Counted from the stretch's first letter, positions 1 through 11,677 are shown. The stretch is 64,000 bases of DNA from Lunularia cruciata (GCA_948567375.1 OX419757.1:10664001-10728000); one strand, 5' to 3'. The notes: generated from the sequence alone by a model not told the origin. Numbers and translations: made by a program.

Positions 1-609
1 TGCAACTTGTAGATCCAGAAATGCCTCCACATACTCTTGTACGTTATTCTTCTGTCTCAATCCCCATAGTCGGGTTTGAGCCATTTGCACAAAATCCACC
101 GATTGGAAATTCTTCAATAATCCTTCTTGCATTGCTGTCCATGTGACCTCCCTTCTCTCTGCCAGCATGGATCATTCCCAAGCATCATACCATGTGAGGG
201 CTTTATTGGTCAAATACCCACATGCAAACACGCCTACAACATGCTCTGTGATCTTTGTTGAGAACAATCAGAAATATCGATTCATTCTTGAGATCCAATT
301 TTCCACTACTCCCATCGTACGCTGCTCCTTGTAAGGCTTGATGTTGCAGGTCTTCTTCATCCGGAGTAGCAATGTGACTTCATTGTTGATAGGGTTCGTA
401 GGCACGGGTGCCTCTCCAAGTACTTCAGGTGCAAGTACTGGGTTTTGAGATGGCTCTTCTTCTTGCATGGCTTGATCGTTCCTGAGGATCTGCACTTGAC
501 TTTGTAATGTCTCCATGGTCATCTTAATCTCTTGAAATTCATTCAACATCCCTTGCATTCCTTGCACCAGCTCTTGCAATTGCGGATCCATAGTTCCTAC
601 AACACTCAA
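1..609 (-). pseudogene. gag polyprotein fragment, broken
   Basis: The minus-strand frame opens with MDPQLQELVQGMQG (Met at 591), a predicted amphipathic helix that fits a gag N-terminus. Further in, past a frameshift near 290, the residues W-I-x-R-M, then TWYDAWE, then a segment ending NNVQEYVEAFLDLQ match the general pattern of the retrotransposon gag capsid domain (conserved Trp, then a final segment before the Leu-rich helix). Stops occur after NRYF and after YDAWE. The protein would form the virus-like particle that packages the element RNA. The 3' part lies outside the window. Confidence 0.7.
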
Positions 610-1193
610 TTGCTAATCTCTACTTCAATATAGAGACAATATAATCACTCTGGAAGGCGCATAAACTATCGGAACTACCATTGGGACCTAAGAAGCTATC
701 ACTCATTGATAATACTCCTCACCAAAATTCCTAACCACAAAATCTCTAAACATCACTTTCGGTCTCACTACATAATGGATTTCTACTTGAGTGTTGAAAG
801 GGAGAGGATTTGGGACATTCATATCCATATTATCATAATAGAATATAGATTGTCAAATCCCACTCTCCCAATCCCACTCCATTGTCATATATCACCATAG
901 GTAGAATCACCGGGTTTGGTGAGTTCATCACTCTATCCATGAATTCTGCACCAAAGTGATAAACTAGTGATACCCTCATCTGCTCATGCAGGATGTACAT
1001 AACCTTGATGTGGAATGGGTTTGAGAATGGAAAGCTAGGTGTGGGAAATTGTCATCCCGGTGCATCCATCCCATCCGCTCTCTAAAGTCCTTAAGTCTAG
1101 CGATTACTCTATGTTCTCCACCTCAAATTACTCAGTTTCAATAGTTCGTGCTATTCCAAGAGAGGTGATCCACTCTCTTGGACTAAAACACTT

Positions 1194-1205
1194 GCTCTGA
1201 TACCA
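1194..1205 (-). other. primer-binding site, initiator-Met tRNA type
   Basis: The minus strand reads TGGTATCAGAGC, the standard match to the 3' end of plant initiator tRNA-Met. It lies one base from the LTR end at 1207, the expected spacing. Minus-strand DNA synthesis would be primed here. Confidence 0.9.
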
Positions 1206-1206
1206 T

Positions 1207-1945
1207 TGTAATACTCCAAGGACAAGAGAAGAGAGAAAACATAGATTGCACACTCAAACATTTGATGCCCCAAAGGAGCACCTTCTCTTTATTATATAAA
1301 CAAAGAGGATCTCCTCCAAGGAAGCTCCACCATAGGATTAGAGACACAGGTAGATGACATGTCAGCAAGCTCCACCCTTGGATTACTTACTTGGATGGAT
1401 GACATGTATGGTCTAGGTCCTATCTGGTTGGTCAAACAAGCTTTGACCAGAGGGAATCTTTTAGGGAATCTTCCTGTAGGAATCTTAGAATCACGTGAGT
1501 AAGGTACCGTTGGAAAGCTCTCGATAAGACAAAGGAGGGGGGAGGGATGGCCAACCTTCCTTCTATTGGAGGGAGGATTCGCACATTTTTAAGGCCTAAT
1601 TCATCCGTTTAGGCCTCCAAAATTGCCTTCAAAGATTTCAAGCATATTTTGGTTCCTACTCTATTAGTAGACGTCCACTTTTGGTGATACCTCTTTCTGA
1701 TCTGTTTAGTCCATCATGTGTAACATCCTTCCAGATGTTACCAAACCAATTCTCACCTTTAAATCATATGTCTAGCTATTGGTTCTAAAGTTCTCAAGTC
1801 TATTTTGGTTTCTGCCCTATTAGTAGAAGTACTCTTTTGGTGATACTTCTATCTTATCTATTTTGACCATCATGTATAACATCATTCTAGATGCTACCAA
1901 ACCAAATTACACATCTAGATCATATGGCTAGCTCTTGGTATTACA
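1207..1945 (-). repeat. 5' LTR of the minus-strand element
   Basis: The ends form an inverted repeat, TGTAATAC at 1207 and GTATTACA ending at 1945, which fits TG...CA LTR termini. A TATA-like stretch is present on the minus strand near 1288-1300, in an AT-rich block. The upstream part carries an imperfect tandem duplication of 156 bp (1645-1800 and 1801-1945). The second LTR of the element is not in the window, so the boundaries rest on the primer-binding site and the terminal repeat alone. Confidence 0.6.
1645..1945. repeat. imperfect tandem duplication, 156-bp period
   Basis: Two adjacent units each start with TATTTTGGTT and share blocks such as CTATTAGTAGA, TTTTGGTGATAC, CATCATGT.TAACATC and GCTACCAAACCAA. 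The units are at 1645-1800 and 1801-1945, with about 80 percent identity by eye. They sit in the U3 part of the LTR, where tandem enhancer-like units are common in plant retrotransposons. Confidence 0.8.
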
Positions 1946-2434
1946 AAGAACGTGCCTTTGATGGGTGATTCTTACACCAAAGTGGTGGCAAGTACACATC
2001 AGGTCTATTCTTGGATGGGACCTATTGTATTTTTAGATGCAGCTAGAGTGGGATCAAGGGCTCATTGCCTTCATTTTTGGTGGACAAACCTCTTACCTAG
2101 AGAGGTTTTATAGCATGCTTATGATGGGATTCAGCGACTTGACCACATCCTTGTTGATGACATCTTGGATGTCGAGCGTTAGTCTTAGACGGTGGTAGTG
2201 GCTCATAGGTCACCGATGGCAGTGGTCAACCTAGTAGGACAGCCTAGAGCTGCATTTCCCACACTCATGAGTTTCCCAAGCTCTCATGCTTTTTGAGAAG
2301 CAAGACTTGGACTTGTTTGGGACTCATAATTACGGTAGTTGGTGATACCCAATGCCAATGAGAGAGAGCGAGTGATATGTTTTTGCACCGGTATTACCAC
2401 TGGTCCAGCAGTGTTAGAGGCACCCAAGCATTAG

Positions 2435-2850
2435 GTGTTAGGTCAGGCTATGGACCTGAATTTTTTGACCTGGATTGTGAGCCTTGGCTTGGCAAAGCAG
2501 CGTAGGATGCGCTTGATAGGCATCACCACTCAGACACTTGTGAGCCCTGTGCCTATTGAGACAATTCAAGCACATGTTGGGGGCGATGGACCAAGTGGAC
2601 ATGGTATTCTTGGGACACAACCAGTAGCTACTAGGGAGAGTGGTCTACTTGGAGTCCATCCAAGTGAGCGTGGGCTACTTGGATTACACCCTTGGTCCAC
2701 TTGGGATGTAGCTAGAAGACATGAGGAGCTTGCAGCCAGAGTGGAGGGAGTTTTTCACACAATGGTTGGGACGTCTAATGGTCGGGGGCATGACACTATT
2801 GCTCCCAAGGGCCCAATGTAGCAACCAGTCAGCATATCTTCCACTCCTAC
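2435..2850 (+). pseudogene. gag/protease-region remnant
   Basis: An open frame of 128 codons (2435-2821) carries three short repeats of the pattern G-(L/I)-LG-x-H/Q-P (GILGTQP, GLLGVHP, GLLGLHP). It lies just upstream of and in the direction of the RT region. I see no zinc knuckle and no DTG/DSG protease motif. It is placed in the element only by position, so the function is open. Confidence 0.35.
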
Positions 2851-2852
2851 AA

Positions 2853-4330
2853 TAGTTACAATGGATACTTGGGAGCCAGATCTTGGACCCAAGCTTGTTG
2901 GAGAGGAAAGACGAAGAGTTTGGAGGTTCTTGAGGAGTTTCACGAGTTGTTTTGCCTTTAGTATGAAGGATTTGGATGCTCTGAAGGGACCTGGTATACG
3001 GATTGAGCTAACTAACAATACACTAGTTTTCTGACGTACTTATCGCTATGGAGAGGACATTGATTTAGAGCTGGAGTAGTGACCTTTTTGAGGCTAGTTT
3101 GGTGGAGATTTCACATGGAGAGTATGCATCAACAATAGTGATACCAGCCAAGAAGGATATGCATGGCAACTACACAGATAGGCGGATGTGTGGAGATTAC
3201 CGTGCTATCAACCAACAGACCAGGGCTGATCGGTATGCCATGCCTATACTAGAGAAGATTTTTGATGAGATTGGGCATGCAAAGGTCTTCAGTACTTTGG
3301 ATCTTTGAACGGGATATCATCAGTTGCCAACCAGGGAGGACAATAAGTCCAAGACAGCATTCTGGGCTATTGATCCTCATGGCAAGGATGTGTTATATCA
3401 GTGGAGGTTCTTTCTATTTGGGTTGAAGAACACTCCTATTGAGTTCCAAAGGGTCATGGATAAGATCCTAGCTAGAGTGGATTTTGCTTGGTGCTATATT
3501 GATGACATTTTGGTCCATAGCTCTACTGTGGAGGAGCATGAGAGACAGTTGTTGGAGGTGTTTGAGAGGTTGAGATCTCATGGACTCAAATTGCATCTTG
3601 GGAAGTGTAGGTTCTTCCACGAGCAGGTTGAGTATTTGGGTCACACTATCTACCCTGAAGGACTTGGTGTTCAGAAAACCAAGGTAGAGGCTATTGCATG
3701 TATTCCTTGGCCTAAGAATGTGAGTAGAGTGCAAGCATTCCTTGGGTTGGCAAACTTCTATTGCCACTATGTTAAAGGATTTAGTGCCATTGCCAAGGCC
3801 TTGACCAAGCTGACCAAGCTTACACAAGAGTGGTGTTGGGAAGATGAGTAAGAGAGAGCTTTTGTAGAGCTCAAGGAGAGGTTGGCATCTGCTCCTATTT
3901 TGAGGAGACCGATCAGAGGACGACCATTTCAGGTTTATATTGATTGGAGTATGTTAGGGCTTGGAGCAATGCTTACCTAGCATCATGATAAGGGGAAGGA
4001 GTTTGTGGTGGCCTATGCTAGTCACTCCAACAATTCAGTAGAGGCAAAGTATAGTTCATATGAGAGAGAGTGCTTGGCAGCAGTTTGGGCAGTAGCACAT
4101 TTTTTATGTTACCTATTTGGTAACTCCTTCACTCTCATCATTGATCATCAGCCGTTGAAGTGGTTGATGGAGTCCAACAAGCTTTCAGGGAAGCTTGCAT
4201 GATGGGCTCTGATTTTATGTGAGTATGATTTTGCGGTTGTTCATAGACCTGGAGTGGTGAACCATGGTGCAGATGGGCTGAGTAGAAACCCATGTCCCAG
4301 CCAGCAGGATCAGACCGGAGCACATTGGCA
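2853..4330 (+). pseudogene. reverse transcriptase and RNase H of the PHD-type Ty3 element
   Basis: A single frame can be read across stops at about 3307, 3849, 3978 and 4200. Upstream, LKGPGIRIEL fits the linker before RT. RT motifs follow: VIPAKKDMHG, RMCGDYRAIN, FSTLDL then TGYHQL, the LFGLKNTP segment, and the catalytic YIDD in WCYIDDILVHS near 3500. The thumb gives YLGHTI and FLGLANFY. The RNase H part has VYIDWSMLGLGA, where the usual TDAS is changed to IDWS, then YSSYERECLA and IIDHQPLKWL, and ends HGADGLSR. This is a complete but mutated Ty3/gypsy RT-RNase H of ordinary length. Confidence 0.92.
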
Positions 4331-4360
4331 TGGTGAGACAAATGAGGAGATGGTGCCAAG

Positions 4361-5520
4361 TTGGCATGCATCTGCCTTTTATGTATATTTTCTAAGGCTT
4401 TGGTGGTATCTCTCTCAACGCATACAAGAGGAGTTATGGACATCAAAGATCCAGAGAGTGAAGATAGTGGTATAGTTCAGCGAGACATTCATGATGATGT
4501 CTTAGTGATGGACTATCTTTGCACTGGTGTTGTGGGTGGCACAATTGGAGTCAAGGAGAGAGATCGTGTCCTTCAGCGAGCCAAACGGTTCAGATTGGAG
4601 GGTAGACACCTTTTGCGTGTATAGGAGGATGGTAGAGTACGAGTAGTACCACTTCCATCTTAGAAACCACAGTTGGTTCATCATGCTCATGAGGAGCTAG
4701 GACATTTTGGAGTCAAGCGTACATATTGCTTACTCCAGAGTCATTATTGGTGGCACGGTATGCAGACCGAGGTACAATAGTTTGTTGCCAAATGTGTAGT
4801 TTGTGACCAAGTTAGAGCATCATTCAATGCTCCTACGTCACAGTTACACCCATTACTTATCATGGGATTGGGTTACCCTTGGAGTTTGGACTTTGTTGGA
4901 CCTTTACCGTTGATTGTGAGATCAAGTCTAGTGAAGGGATAGCTTACTCATTCCTAGATCAAATTCTTAGTCATTTTGGTGCACCTATTAAGGTTTTGAC
5001 TAATTAGGGTATAGAGTTCTTAGGAGAGTTTCAGGTCTTGTGTGACAAGGCTTTGATTGATCATCATACTACATCCCAAGATCACCTTGAGGCGGATGGC
5101 TTAGCAGAGAGAGTAGTTCAGACAATGAAGAGAGGATTGCAAGAGTATGGTATGCAGAGAGGCCACTTGGGAGATTGGGATCTCCAATTACCTTGGTTGC
5201 CCATGGGCTATCAGTTCAGCTGGCAAGCTTCCTTAGCATCCTTCTCTCCTTATTTCCTACTCTATGGATGAGATCCAGATTTACCTGACGCCATTTGTTG
5301 AGATGCTACTATACTTTTGGACTTGGATGATCTAGATGTATGGATGAGCACATGTTCTCAACGGGCAGAGATCTTTTGGAGAGTGATACCAATGGCCTTT
5401 GAGAACTTGGTGATTACTCAACATAGAGATACTTTATGCTATGCTACCATTTGAGGAAGGAGTTATAGACCCATAATCCATCAATTTCATCCTAGAGACT
5501 ATGTATATCTATAGCAAACA
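4361..5520 (+). pseudogene. integrase (zinc-binding domain and truncated core)
   Basis: After a frame change relative to RNase H, the sequence reads a HHCC zinc-binding domain: HAHEELGHFG, then YWWHGMQ and CVVCDQ. The core starts with PWSLDFVGPLPL, but the stretch up to the second catalytic Asp is largely missing. It resumes at ILSHFGAPIKVLTN with a stop, then the region with LAERVVQTMKRGLQEY and a Leu/Pro-rich helix before FLLYG. The deletion lies around 4915-4960. Stops at about 4622, 4661, 4778, 5006 and 5269 confirm decay. Confidence 0.88.
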
Positions 5521-5526
5521 ACACCG

Positions 5527-5859
5527 ATGACACTTGATGTTTCTACAGGCCGCACTACCTTGAGAGTGCATGAGGTTTTGCCATCTGGAGTCCTTATGTT
5601 GGAAGGATGTGATGGTGTTGTTTGGAAGGATCATGTGCGCAATTGTGCGCCATGCTATCTCCCAAACATTGATAGTACTATGGACCCAAGCTTAGCACTA
5701 GTACTTGCAGGCTTGAGGTGTATGTTATGTGGCTCTTCTAGTGGAGCTACTACTATATTAGTGTGTGATAGCTGTTTGAGAGGATGGCATATGGCATGTG
5801 TGACTCCTCCCCTCATGGTGGTTCCTCAGGGACAGTGGTTATGTCCTAGATGTACTTGA
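5527..5859 (+). pseudogene. integrase C-terminus fused to a PHD-type zinc finger
   Basis: An open frame of 110 codons continues the integrase tail (TTLRVHEVLPSGVLML..C, a small beta-barrel-like segment) and ends in a zinc finger with the order CMLC - CDSC - HMAC - CPRC and the Trp two residues before the last Cys pair (QWLCPRC). This C4HC3 spacing is that of a PHD finger. PHD fingers of known proteins bind histone H3 tails. In chromoviruses the same position holds a chromodomain, so by analogy this finger may guide integration to certain chromatin. That role is inference. All eight ligand residues are intact, although the rest of the element is decayed. Confidence 0.85.
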
Positions 5860-6016
5860 CCTATTGCTAGTTGATTCTTTATATGGTATAGATTGCAGAT
5901 AGGCAACTAATAATGTGGCTCCATAACACCCGGCCTCCTGATCTTTGCCCATCATAGGGTATACCATATACTTAGAGTAGATGGCTATCTGGAGTTAGAG
6001 GGACCTAACTGCCAGC

Positions 6017-6028
6017 TAGGGGGGCAAT
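6017..6028 (+). other. polypurine tract
   Basis: AGGGGGGCAAT lies directly before the LTR start TGTGGCAC at 6029. This is the expected site for plus-strand DNA priming and supports the LTR boundary. Confidence 0.65.
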
Positions 6029-6690
6029 TGTGGCACTTTGGAGTCTATGTATGACTTGTGTGTGAGTTGTGCTTTTATAGTGTATAATGTTGACAACAAT
6101 GTATGTTGTGTGGCAATGTATATATGCATGACAGCTGTCACGCCATTTGTAGTGTCGCATCTAGATTGCTCGGACATTGGAGTTCTAGTGATAGTGGTTA
6201 GAGTTATTTCAATAGTTTCTCAGAGACTACTTTCCGACAGCCAGATCTTGTGTTTGGGGTACTGACTTCATGGTGGGGCCACCATCACTTTGCACCATCG
6301 AGTGTACCGTCAGCGGGACCGTTAGGGTTTCAAACCTAGCTCAAGTCCAGGGGGTATACTTTTGAAGTGTAGCTCCAAAGAGCTCACTTCTTTGATGTTG
6401 AGCCTTTGAGTTCTTGGCTATGGTGGATAGAGGCCAGCAAGCATCACCTGGATTCTCTTTGCTGGAGTGGGTGTGGCTTGACTATAATCAGTGCCCAATT
6501 GTTGGCAATTTATAGAGTGACAGATCAAGTACTAATCTGAGTTGAGTTGAGTTGAGAGTGGCAAACAATCTGATTATTGTGGCACTTTAGAGTCTATGTA
6601 TGACTTATGTGTGAGTTGTGCTTCTATAGTGTATGATATTGACAGCGATGTTTGTTGTGTAGCGATGTATATACGCACAACACATTGCCT
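6029..6690 (+). repeat. 3' LTR of the PHD element and a second partial LTR copy
   Basis: The first about 100 bases of the LTR (from 6029) are repeated from 6578 with roughly 85 percent identity: both start TGTGGCACTTT, then GAGTCTATGTATGACTT, then GTGAGTTGTGCTT. The similarity stops near 6680. The distance, 549 bp, may therefore be one full LTR followed by the start of another, or an internal duplication. A short GTTGA tandem run lies at 6538-6558. No terminal CA could be fixed with confidence. Confidence 0.6.
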
Positions 6691-6809
6691 CCAACACCTA
6701 AGATATTTGAGTTATGCAAATCCTATGGTCTACAAATAACGGGAGTGTCAAAGAACCATCACCTAGTAGGATTGCTCTCCTACATATTCCACCAATCAAA
6801 ACTCTCTAT

Positions 6810-7150
6810 AAAGCAATGGACACATGCTATCTAAAATATGCTATGAAATATGAGAGTGAGAATGATACCTCTTGTCATCTAGAATGATATATCTTTGTGC
6901 ATTCTCAAATAAATGTTGCATCCATAGCTCCATATAACTTCAAGGCTAAAGGAACAAAGAGGTGACCTTGTTGCATACCCATTTACTCGGAGACCTTGCT
7001 TGCTACTGCTTTACTTGCCGCCCATTCAAGAGGATGGGTGATCACTCCCTCTAACACCGCATCATGTGCAGGGTCTATAACCACATTATCCACTACTATC
7101 ACCTGATCATCTTGGACCAAATATAAGTTTACCCTAACTCAACCATGACA
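6810..7150 (-). repeat. copy of repeat X (left half only)
   Basis: This stretch matches, in inverse orientation, 22715-23060. Shared blocks include CACATGCTATCTAAAATATG with CACACACTATCTAAGATATA, a block ending AAAGAGGTGACCT, AGAGGATGGGTGATCA with AGAGATGGGTAATCA, and ATCATCTTGGACCAA. The right half of the repeat (see 23220-23390) is missing here. No intact ORF is present. The strand is given relative to the copy at 22715-23390. Confidence 0.65.
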
Positions 7151-10100
7151 ACCAATATATCCTTGATAGCATCATGGATAGCTATCTTCTATTCTCCAAG
7201 TGCTCTAATAGCACAAGGAATGGATAAATCAACTAAGAGAGTATGTAATGTATGTTGAAATTGTCATTCCATCAAGGAAGACTACACATATTTGGTCCAA
7301 TTTGATGGTAGGGAAGCAAAGGATGGAAGGTAATCTAATTCTTGTGGAGATATATCCTCTCTCATGTCACAATAACAGATGTAGAGAAAAAGATCCCTCC
7401 TCCACCTTACTCACATATGTCTCCAAGATTGACATATCAGCGATTTTAAATAGGAAGAAAGTAGAGGTGCCAAGAAAACCCAAATATCTAAAAACAATAG
7501 AGGTATCATCTCCTCCGTAGATAGTAGGCCTACTCCTTCGCACTAGATCAATAGAAATGTTGGTATATGTGAAAAATACACTATCACACACTCAATGATA
7601 TCACCAAAGACACCCATAATCCTCCTATCAAATACTCTCAAATGTGATAAGAAGGTCATAGAAGAGGGAATCATGGGTCGAGGGTCTATGGGCAATACTA
7701 GAGGAGAGTACACCAAATGCAAATGAAATGGGATCGAGTTGAGAGCCTTATGGTGGATAAGTCAAGTCAAAATGTTATCTTTGATAAATATCTTGTTGAG
7801 ATGAATATGCTTAATTTTATAATAATCATACAACTAATTGGAAAAAAACTAGTTTAATCCATATTAAACAAATCATCTCTTCAAAGCAAAGATAATTATT
7901 CTTCATTATTTTTTACTGAATTAAAATAATAAATAAAAATAAAACTAAAATATCATTCTCCCAATACAAAATACATGTACTCCCATATTCTGCAATGAGA
8001 AACACATGTATTCTCAAGATGAGAAAGATGCTTGATAGAATCTAAACTCTTGTTCGATAATATTTATCCAAATCTTCCACAATTTTCCACTTCCTTTGAA
8101 GATAAGCAAGAGCATAAGTTCAGTTAGTAATAATTTTACTTATATTTATAGTGGATCTATAATGACAGTATTCCTTGATCAAAAGGTAAATCCTTAAGTA
8201 ATTATCTTGCAAATTTGCAAATTTTAAGAAATAGAATGCATGCACCTCTTTTCTTAACTCTTTCTTAATTCGTAATCCTCATAGGTACATATATGCTCCA
8301 TTAACGATAAGGATTTAAGTATATTGTGCATCCTCTTAACTACATAAAGTTTATCATAATAGTGCATCTTTTTTCCAAAATAAGTATGTTGTTTAAATCA
8401 CATGCTCTAATTCTCACAAAACATTCCAACCTTGTATTTTGTACTTGTAACTTTTCAAAACTCTAAGGTCCAAAGGTTTGGATGTTCCACCCAAAAAAAA
8501 TGGACCTTTTTATTTTCACAGAAATCATAAGTTTGCTCGAAGACTCCTTTTAATCAAAGTATAATGGAACAATAAGAGCACATAAGCATTTGTCTTAAGT
8601 CTAAATTTGATTTCAACTAACAAAGTGTTACGTAATTTCAATGGAAGATTTGACAACGAAGCTAATTTGACCCTACCTAGACAGCTTGATCTATCCTACT
8701 TTTGCTTTTACTAGTCTGATACCTCTTCCCTGGAGACCTCGATCTAACCCACTTTCGGCTTTTAATAGTCACATAACTCCTTTGTTGGTATTGGTAGGAG
8801 CTCAAGAACTTTATGAGTTATTTGATGAAGATGCTGTGATATAAACCTGTAATTATTCTCAATATTTTAAGAAAATACTCAATCTTTATTTTCTAAGGAA
8901 ATCGTAATATTAAATTGAAATATGATGGTACATTAAAAGCTAAGCCTGAGGAAGAAAAGCTTTCCAAGTAATGATTTGACATGTTTTTTAGAAACTAAGG
9001 TTTTCCAAAATTTCTATAAATCTAGTACTTACTAAGGCTTATTATTTAGCACTGAAGCATCTTTATTTTGACCCCAGTAGATATATAGAGATAATTATTT
9101 TAAATATACTATGTGCATACACATAATACCAATATTTTTACCATGCATTTTTGATATTAATTAATCAGCCTTCTTTATAGAACTATGTTTTATTAGAGAT
9201 AATGGTATTTTATAAGATCTAATAATATGATTACGGTCCAAAAAGAAAATTTTGATCATATTTTTTGGAAAACATTTAGAGTTATAAAATTTGTAACCAA
9301 AACAATGAATCAACTCTGTGTTGGTGTAAGTGGCAATTACGAATCCTTTCAACTATTCTGAGGGGCCTACAATCTTCCAAAAGCTAAATCTGTACATAAA
9401 AGTTCCTTTTATCTTGCTTTTGAGGAAATTTTACCTAGCGTATGAGTATTCAAACGCAAACATATATCTTCTTGTAAGCTCAAAATAACAGATATGTTCT
9501 CCGGGCATTTCTTCTATCAGAGTAGAATTTATATATGAGCAATTTCCGTATCTTAGTTCACAAGATTTGTTGTACTTGAACTATTGTTCTACAATAAACT
9601 TTTTGACAGAGTATTTTAGACTTACAACATATTTGTAAACTACTTCAGTAAACTTTAAATTTCTTTCAACCATTCAACAAATCAAATAAGGGTATTTACT
9701 AGTTTGTGATTATCTTTTCAATATGTTATATGCAATAAGATAAACCTGCAATTGTTGATGAAATATACTTTCTCCCTACAATAAAAGTAAAGTTCATATA
9801 TTAAATATTTCTATAAAACATCACGTCTCTTTCACTTTTCCATATACTTGCTTCTAACTTTTTTTGTTTAAGTTCGTCATATTCTTACCTCTAGTTTCTC
9901 TTCTTCTCTTCAATTGAATGATATATATATATATAAAACTTGATGAGTAGATTTTTGAGGTTTTTTAAATTGTGTAGTTATCCCTAATGACTTCCTTAAA
10001 TTTACACTTTTAAACATACATTTAATGTAATCCTTACAAATATTTATTAACCAGATTTAATATCGTATTGTATTTGCAAAATTCTAGTTAAAATTTAAAT

Positions 10101-10250
10101 CACAATTTATGATATATAATAATTAAAAAATAAAATTGATATTTCCACATCCCCTAAACTTACTTAACCTTTACTATATTCAACTCTCTTATTCTGATTG
10201 AACGTCGTCATCTCGGGGCAGCATCCCTAGAGTCCTAGGATTGAACTGCC
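7151..10250. other. spacer, AT-rich from 7800, no gene seen
   Basis: From 7151 to 7600 some frames remain open for 60-90 codons (for example 7248-7520 plus and 7367-7591 minus), but the proteins have no recognisable motif and overlap each other. From about 7800 to 10200 the sequence is strongly AT-rich, with stops in all frames. I see no tRNA, no clear LTR and no conserved protein. Confidence 0.6.
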
Positions 10251-10314
10251 ACACTTGATATCTTCATTCATAGTGTTATCTTCGCTGGACATTTCGTCTT
10301 CTTCTTGTGATTGC

Positions 10315-10370
10315 CTTTACCCTTGTGGGGTCTTCCCATCCTTCATGTTCTCTACGCGGTCGCATTTTTC
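10315..10370 (+). repeat. right-end fragment of repeat X
   Basis: The words GGGGTCTTCCCATCCTTCAT and TCTACGCGGTCGCATTTT match the right end of the repeat at 16436-16600 (inverse) and 23220-23390. Upstream of 10315 the match is lost. The surrounding frame 10255-10533 is open but has no recognisable protein. Confidence 0.6.
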
Positions 10371-11050
10371 TTTTCTATTCAATTACACTTCATCTCAAGG
10401 ACCAGCTCTTCTCGCTAGGTCATTTCGGGTTGGTTCCTTGATGCTTTCCACTTGTAAGAATCAGTTTAGTGTTTTTGGCGGAATATCAAAAGGGGATGCG
10501 GAAATATTAATTTCCTTCAAATATAAAAAATAGATAATTTAGTGAAGAGATTGGAAATTTTCATGAACAAGGTTCAATTTTGTTGATTCTTATTTTAATT
10601 ATGACGTCAAGTAAATGAATTCTTAATGATTTAATTTACCATTCTTGTATTTCATAGATCATACAAATCACGCATCAATCATATGTCTTAGCACTAGTTT
10701 TATATTTTTAATAAAGCAGTTATTATAATTTGTTTCTCAAAATTTGAATTATATACTTGCCTAACTCGTATCAAATTGTCTATGCCTAACAAAATCAATG
10801 GATTTCTTAGGTCTTATATATGTCAACTTTATGACTTTGGTTTCTCCTCTTATATATCTTCGCCAAATAATGTAGATTCCCAGCGAATTGAGGTGCAGGT
10901 CATGAAGTAGTTCAGTCTATTCCATGTCTTCTCCACTCACAAAGGATTTTTGGGTGTTCAAGTGAGTTTCCTGACTATACCCCGTAACTGGTGCCGTGTT
11001 AACTGGCGATGCCTGTAAAATATCCGGCAATAAAATAACTGGCGATGTCC

Positions 11051-11083
11051 TAGGTCCGTCCTAGGACTGGAAGGACGGACCTA
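11051..11083. other. perfect GC-rich inverted repeat (12-bp arms)
   Basis: The arms TAGGTCCGTCCT (11051-11062) and AGGACGGACCTA (11072-11083) are exact reverse complements, separated by 9 bases. It lies about 600 bp upstream of the IPK start codon, in otherwise AT-rich DNA. It could be a hairpin in RNA or a scar of an insertion; no terminator-like U-run follows. Confidence 0.7.
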
Positions 11084-11146
11084 CGGACGCACACTTCCTG
11101 TCGCACCTGACGTGTAGAACTGTGAGTTAACGTTCTCAATAACTTA

Positions 11147-11173
11147 ATTTATTATTATTATTATTATTATTTA
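11147..11173. repeat. ATT microsatellite
   Basis: About seven consecutive TTA/ATT triplets form a simple repeat upstream of the IPK gene. Confidence 0.9.
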
Positions 11174-11677
11174 AGATGGAGTACAAAAGGAATATTTCCA
11201 AAGAATCTTTCAGGAACCATGGACCACGGATGTCGCTGTGCAGAGTGCAAACCGGCTCTGACTGAAGTTACATATTCTGCTTAAGACATATTCAATTCTA
11301 ACATCAGGATAGAACGAATTCCAATGTCTGGCGGAAGAAAACGTAAACTCATGACAAAGACTTGCTCGAGGATGTAAACCGAAAACAAACGCTTTGCTGC
11401 GACATCTATCTCAGGCAAGTGTTTCATGAAAATACAGACATACGAGAGAATCCTTTGTTCCCAGCTTCAGTAGCATTGCGTTTGTTTGTGATTTTAGGTC
11501 TATGATTGAGTGAATTGATAGATCAGCCTCAGTGAAGGGTCCTTTGATTGCACGGAAACATAGTATGTTACAACATTTCAAATCCTACTTGTTTACACCC
11601 ATTTATCCGTGAATTCAGTCCTGTTTAGCTTACTTTCTGGAGCTCACCGGTGACTCAAATGCTGTGATGTATCAGTC

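Larger units (their letters stand above)
1..1945 (-). mobile_element. 5' end of a minus-strand LTR retrotransposon (tRNA-iMet primed)
   Basis: Read on the minus strand, the order is LTR (1945-1207), primer-binding site (1205-1194), untranslated leader, then a gag start near 591 that runs off the left window edge. The primer-binding site and the gag fold are typical of plant Copia and chromovirus elements. Pol is outside the window, so the superfamily is not decided. The gag has at least one frameshift and stops, so the copy is dead. The right edge at 1945 is inferred from the LTR terminal inverted repeat. Confidence 0.75.
2000..6690 (+). mobile_element. decayed Ty3/gypsy retrotransposon with C-terminal PHD finger
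   Basis: The order on the plus strand is a poorly preserved gag/protease region (about 2000-2850), reverse transcriptase, RNase H, zinc-binding and core integrase, a PHD finger, a polypurine tract (6017-6028) and an LTR start at 6029. The RT-RNase H-integrase order is that of Ty3/gypsy. At least eight in-frame stops, a frame change near 4300-4360 and a deletion in the integrase core show it is inactive. The left end is not defined: no 5' LTR was found, and the element probably meets the minus-strand element near 1945. Confidence 0.8.
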
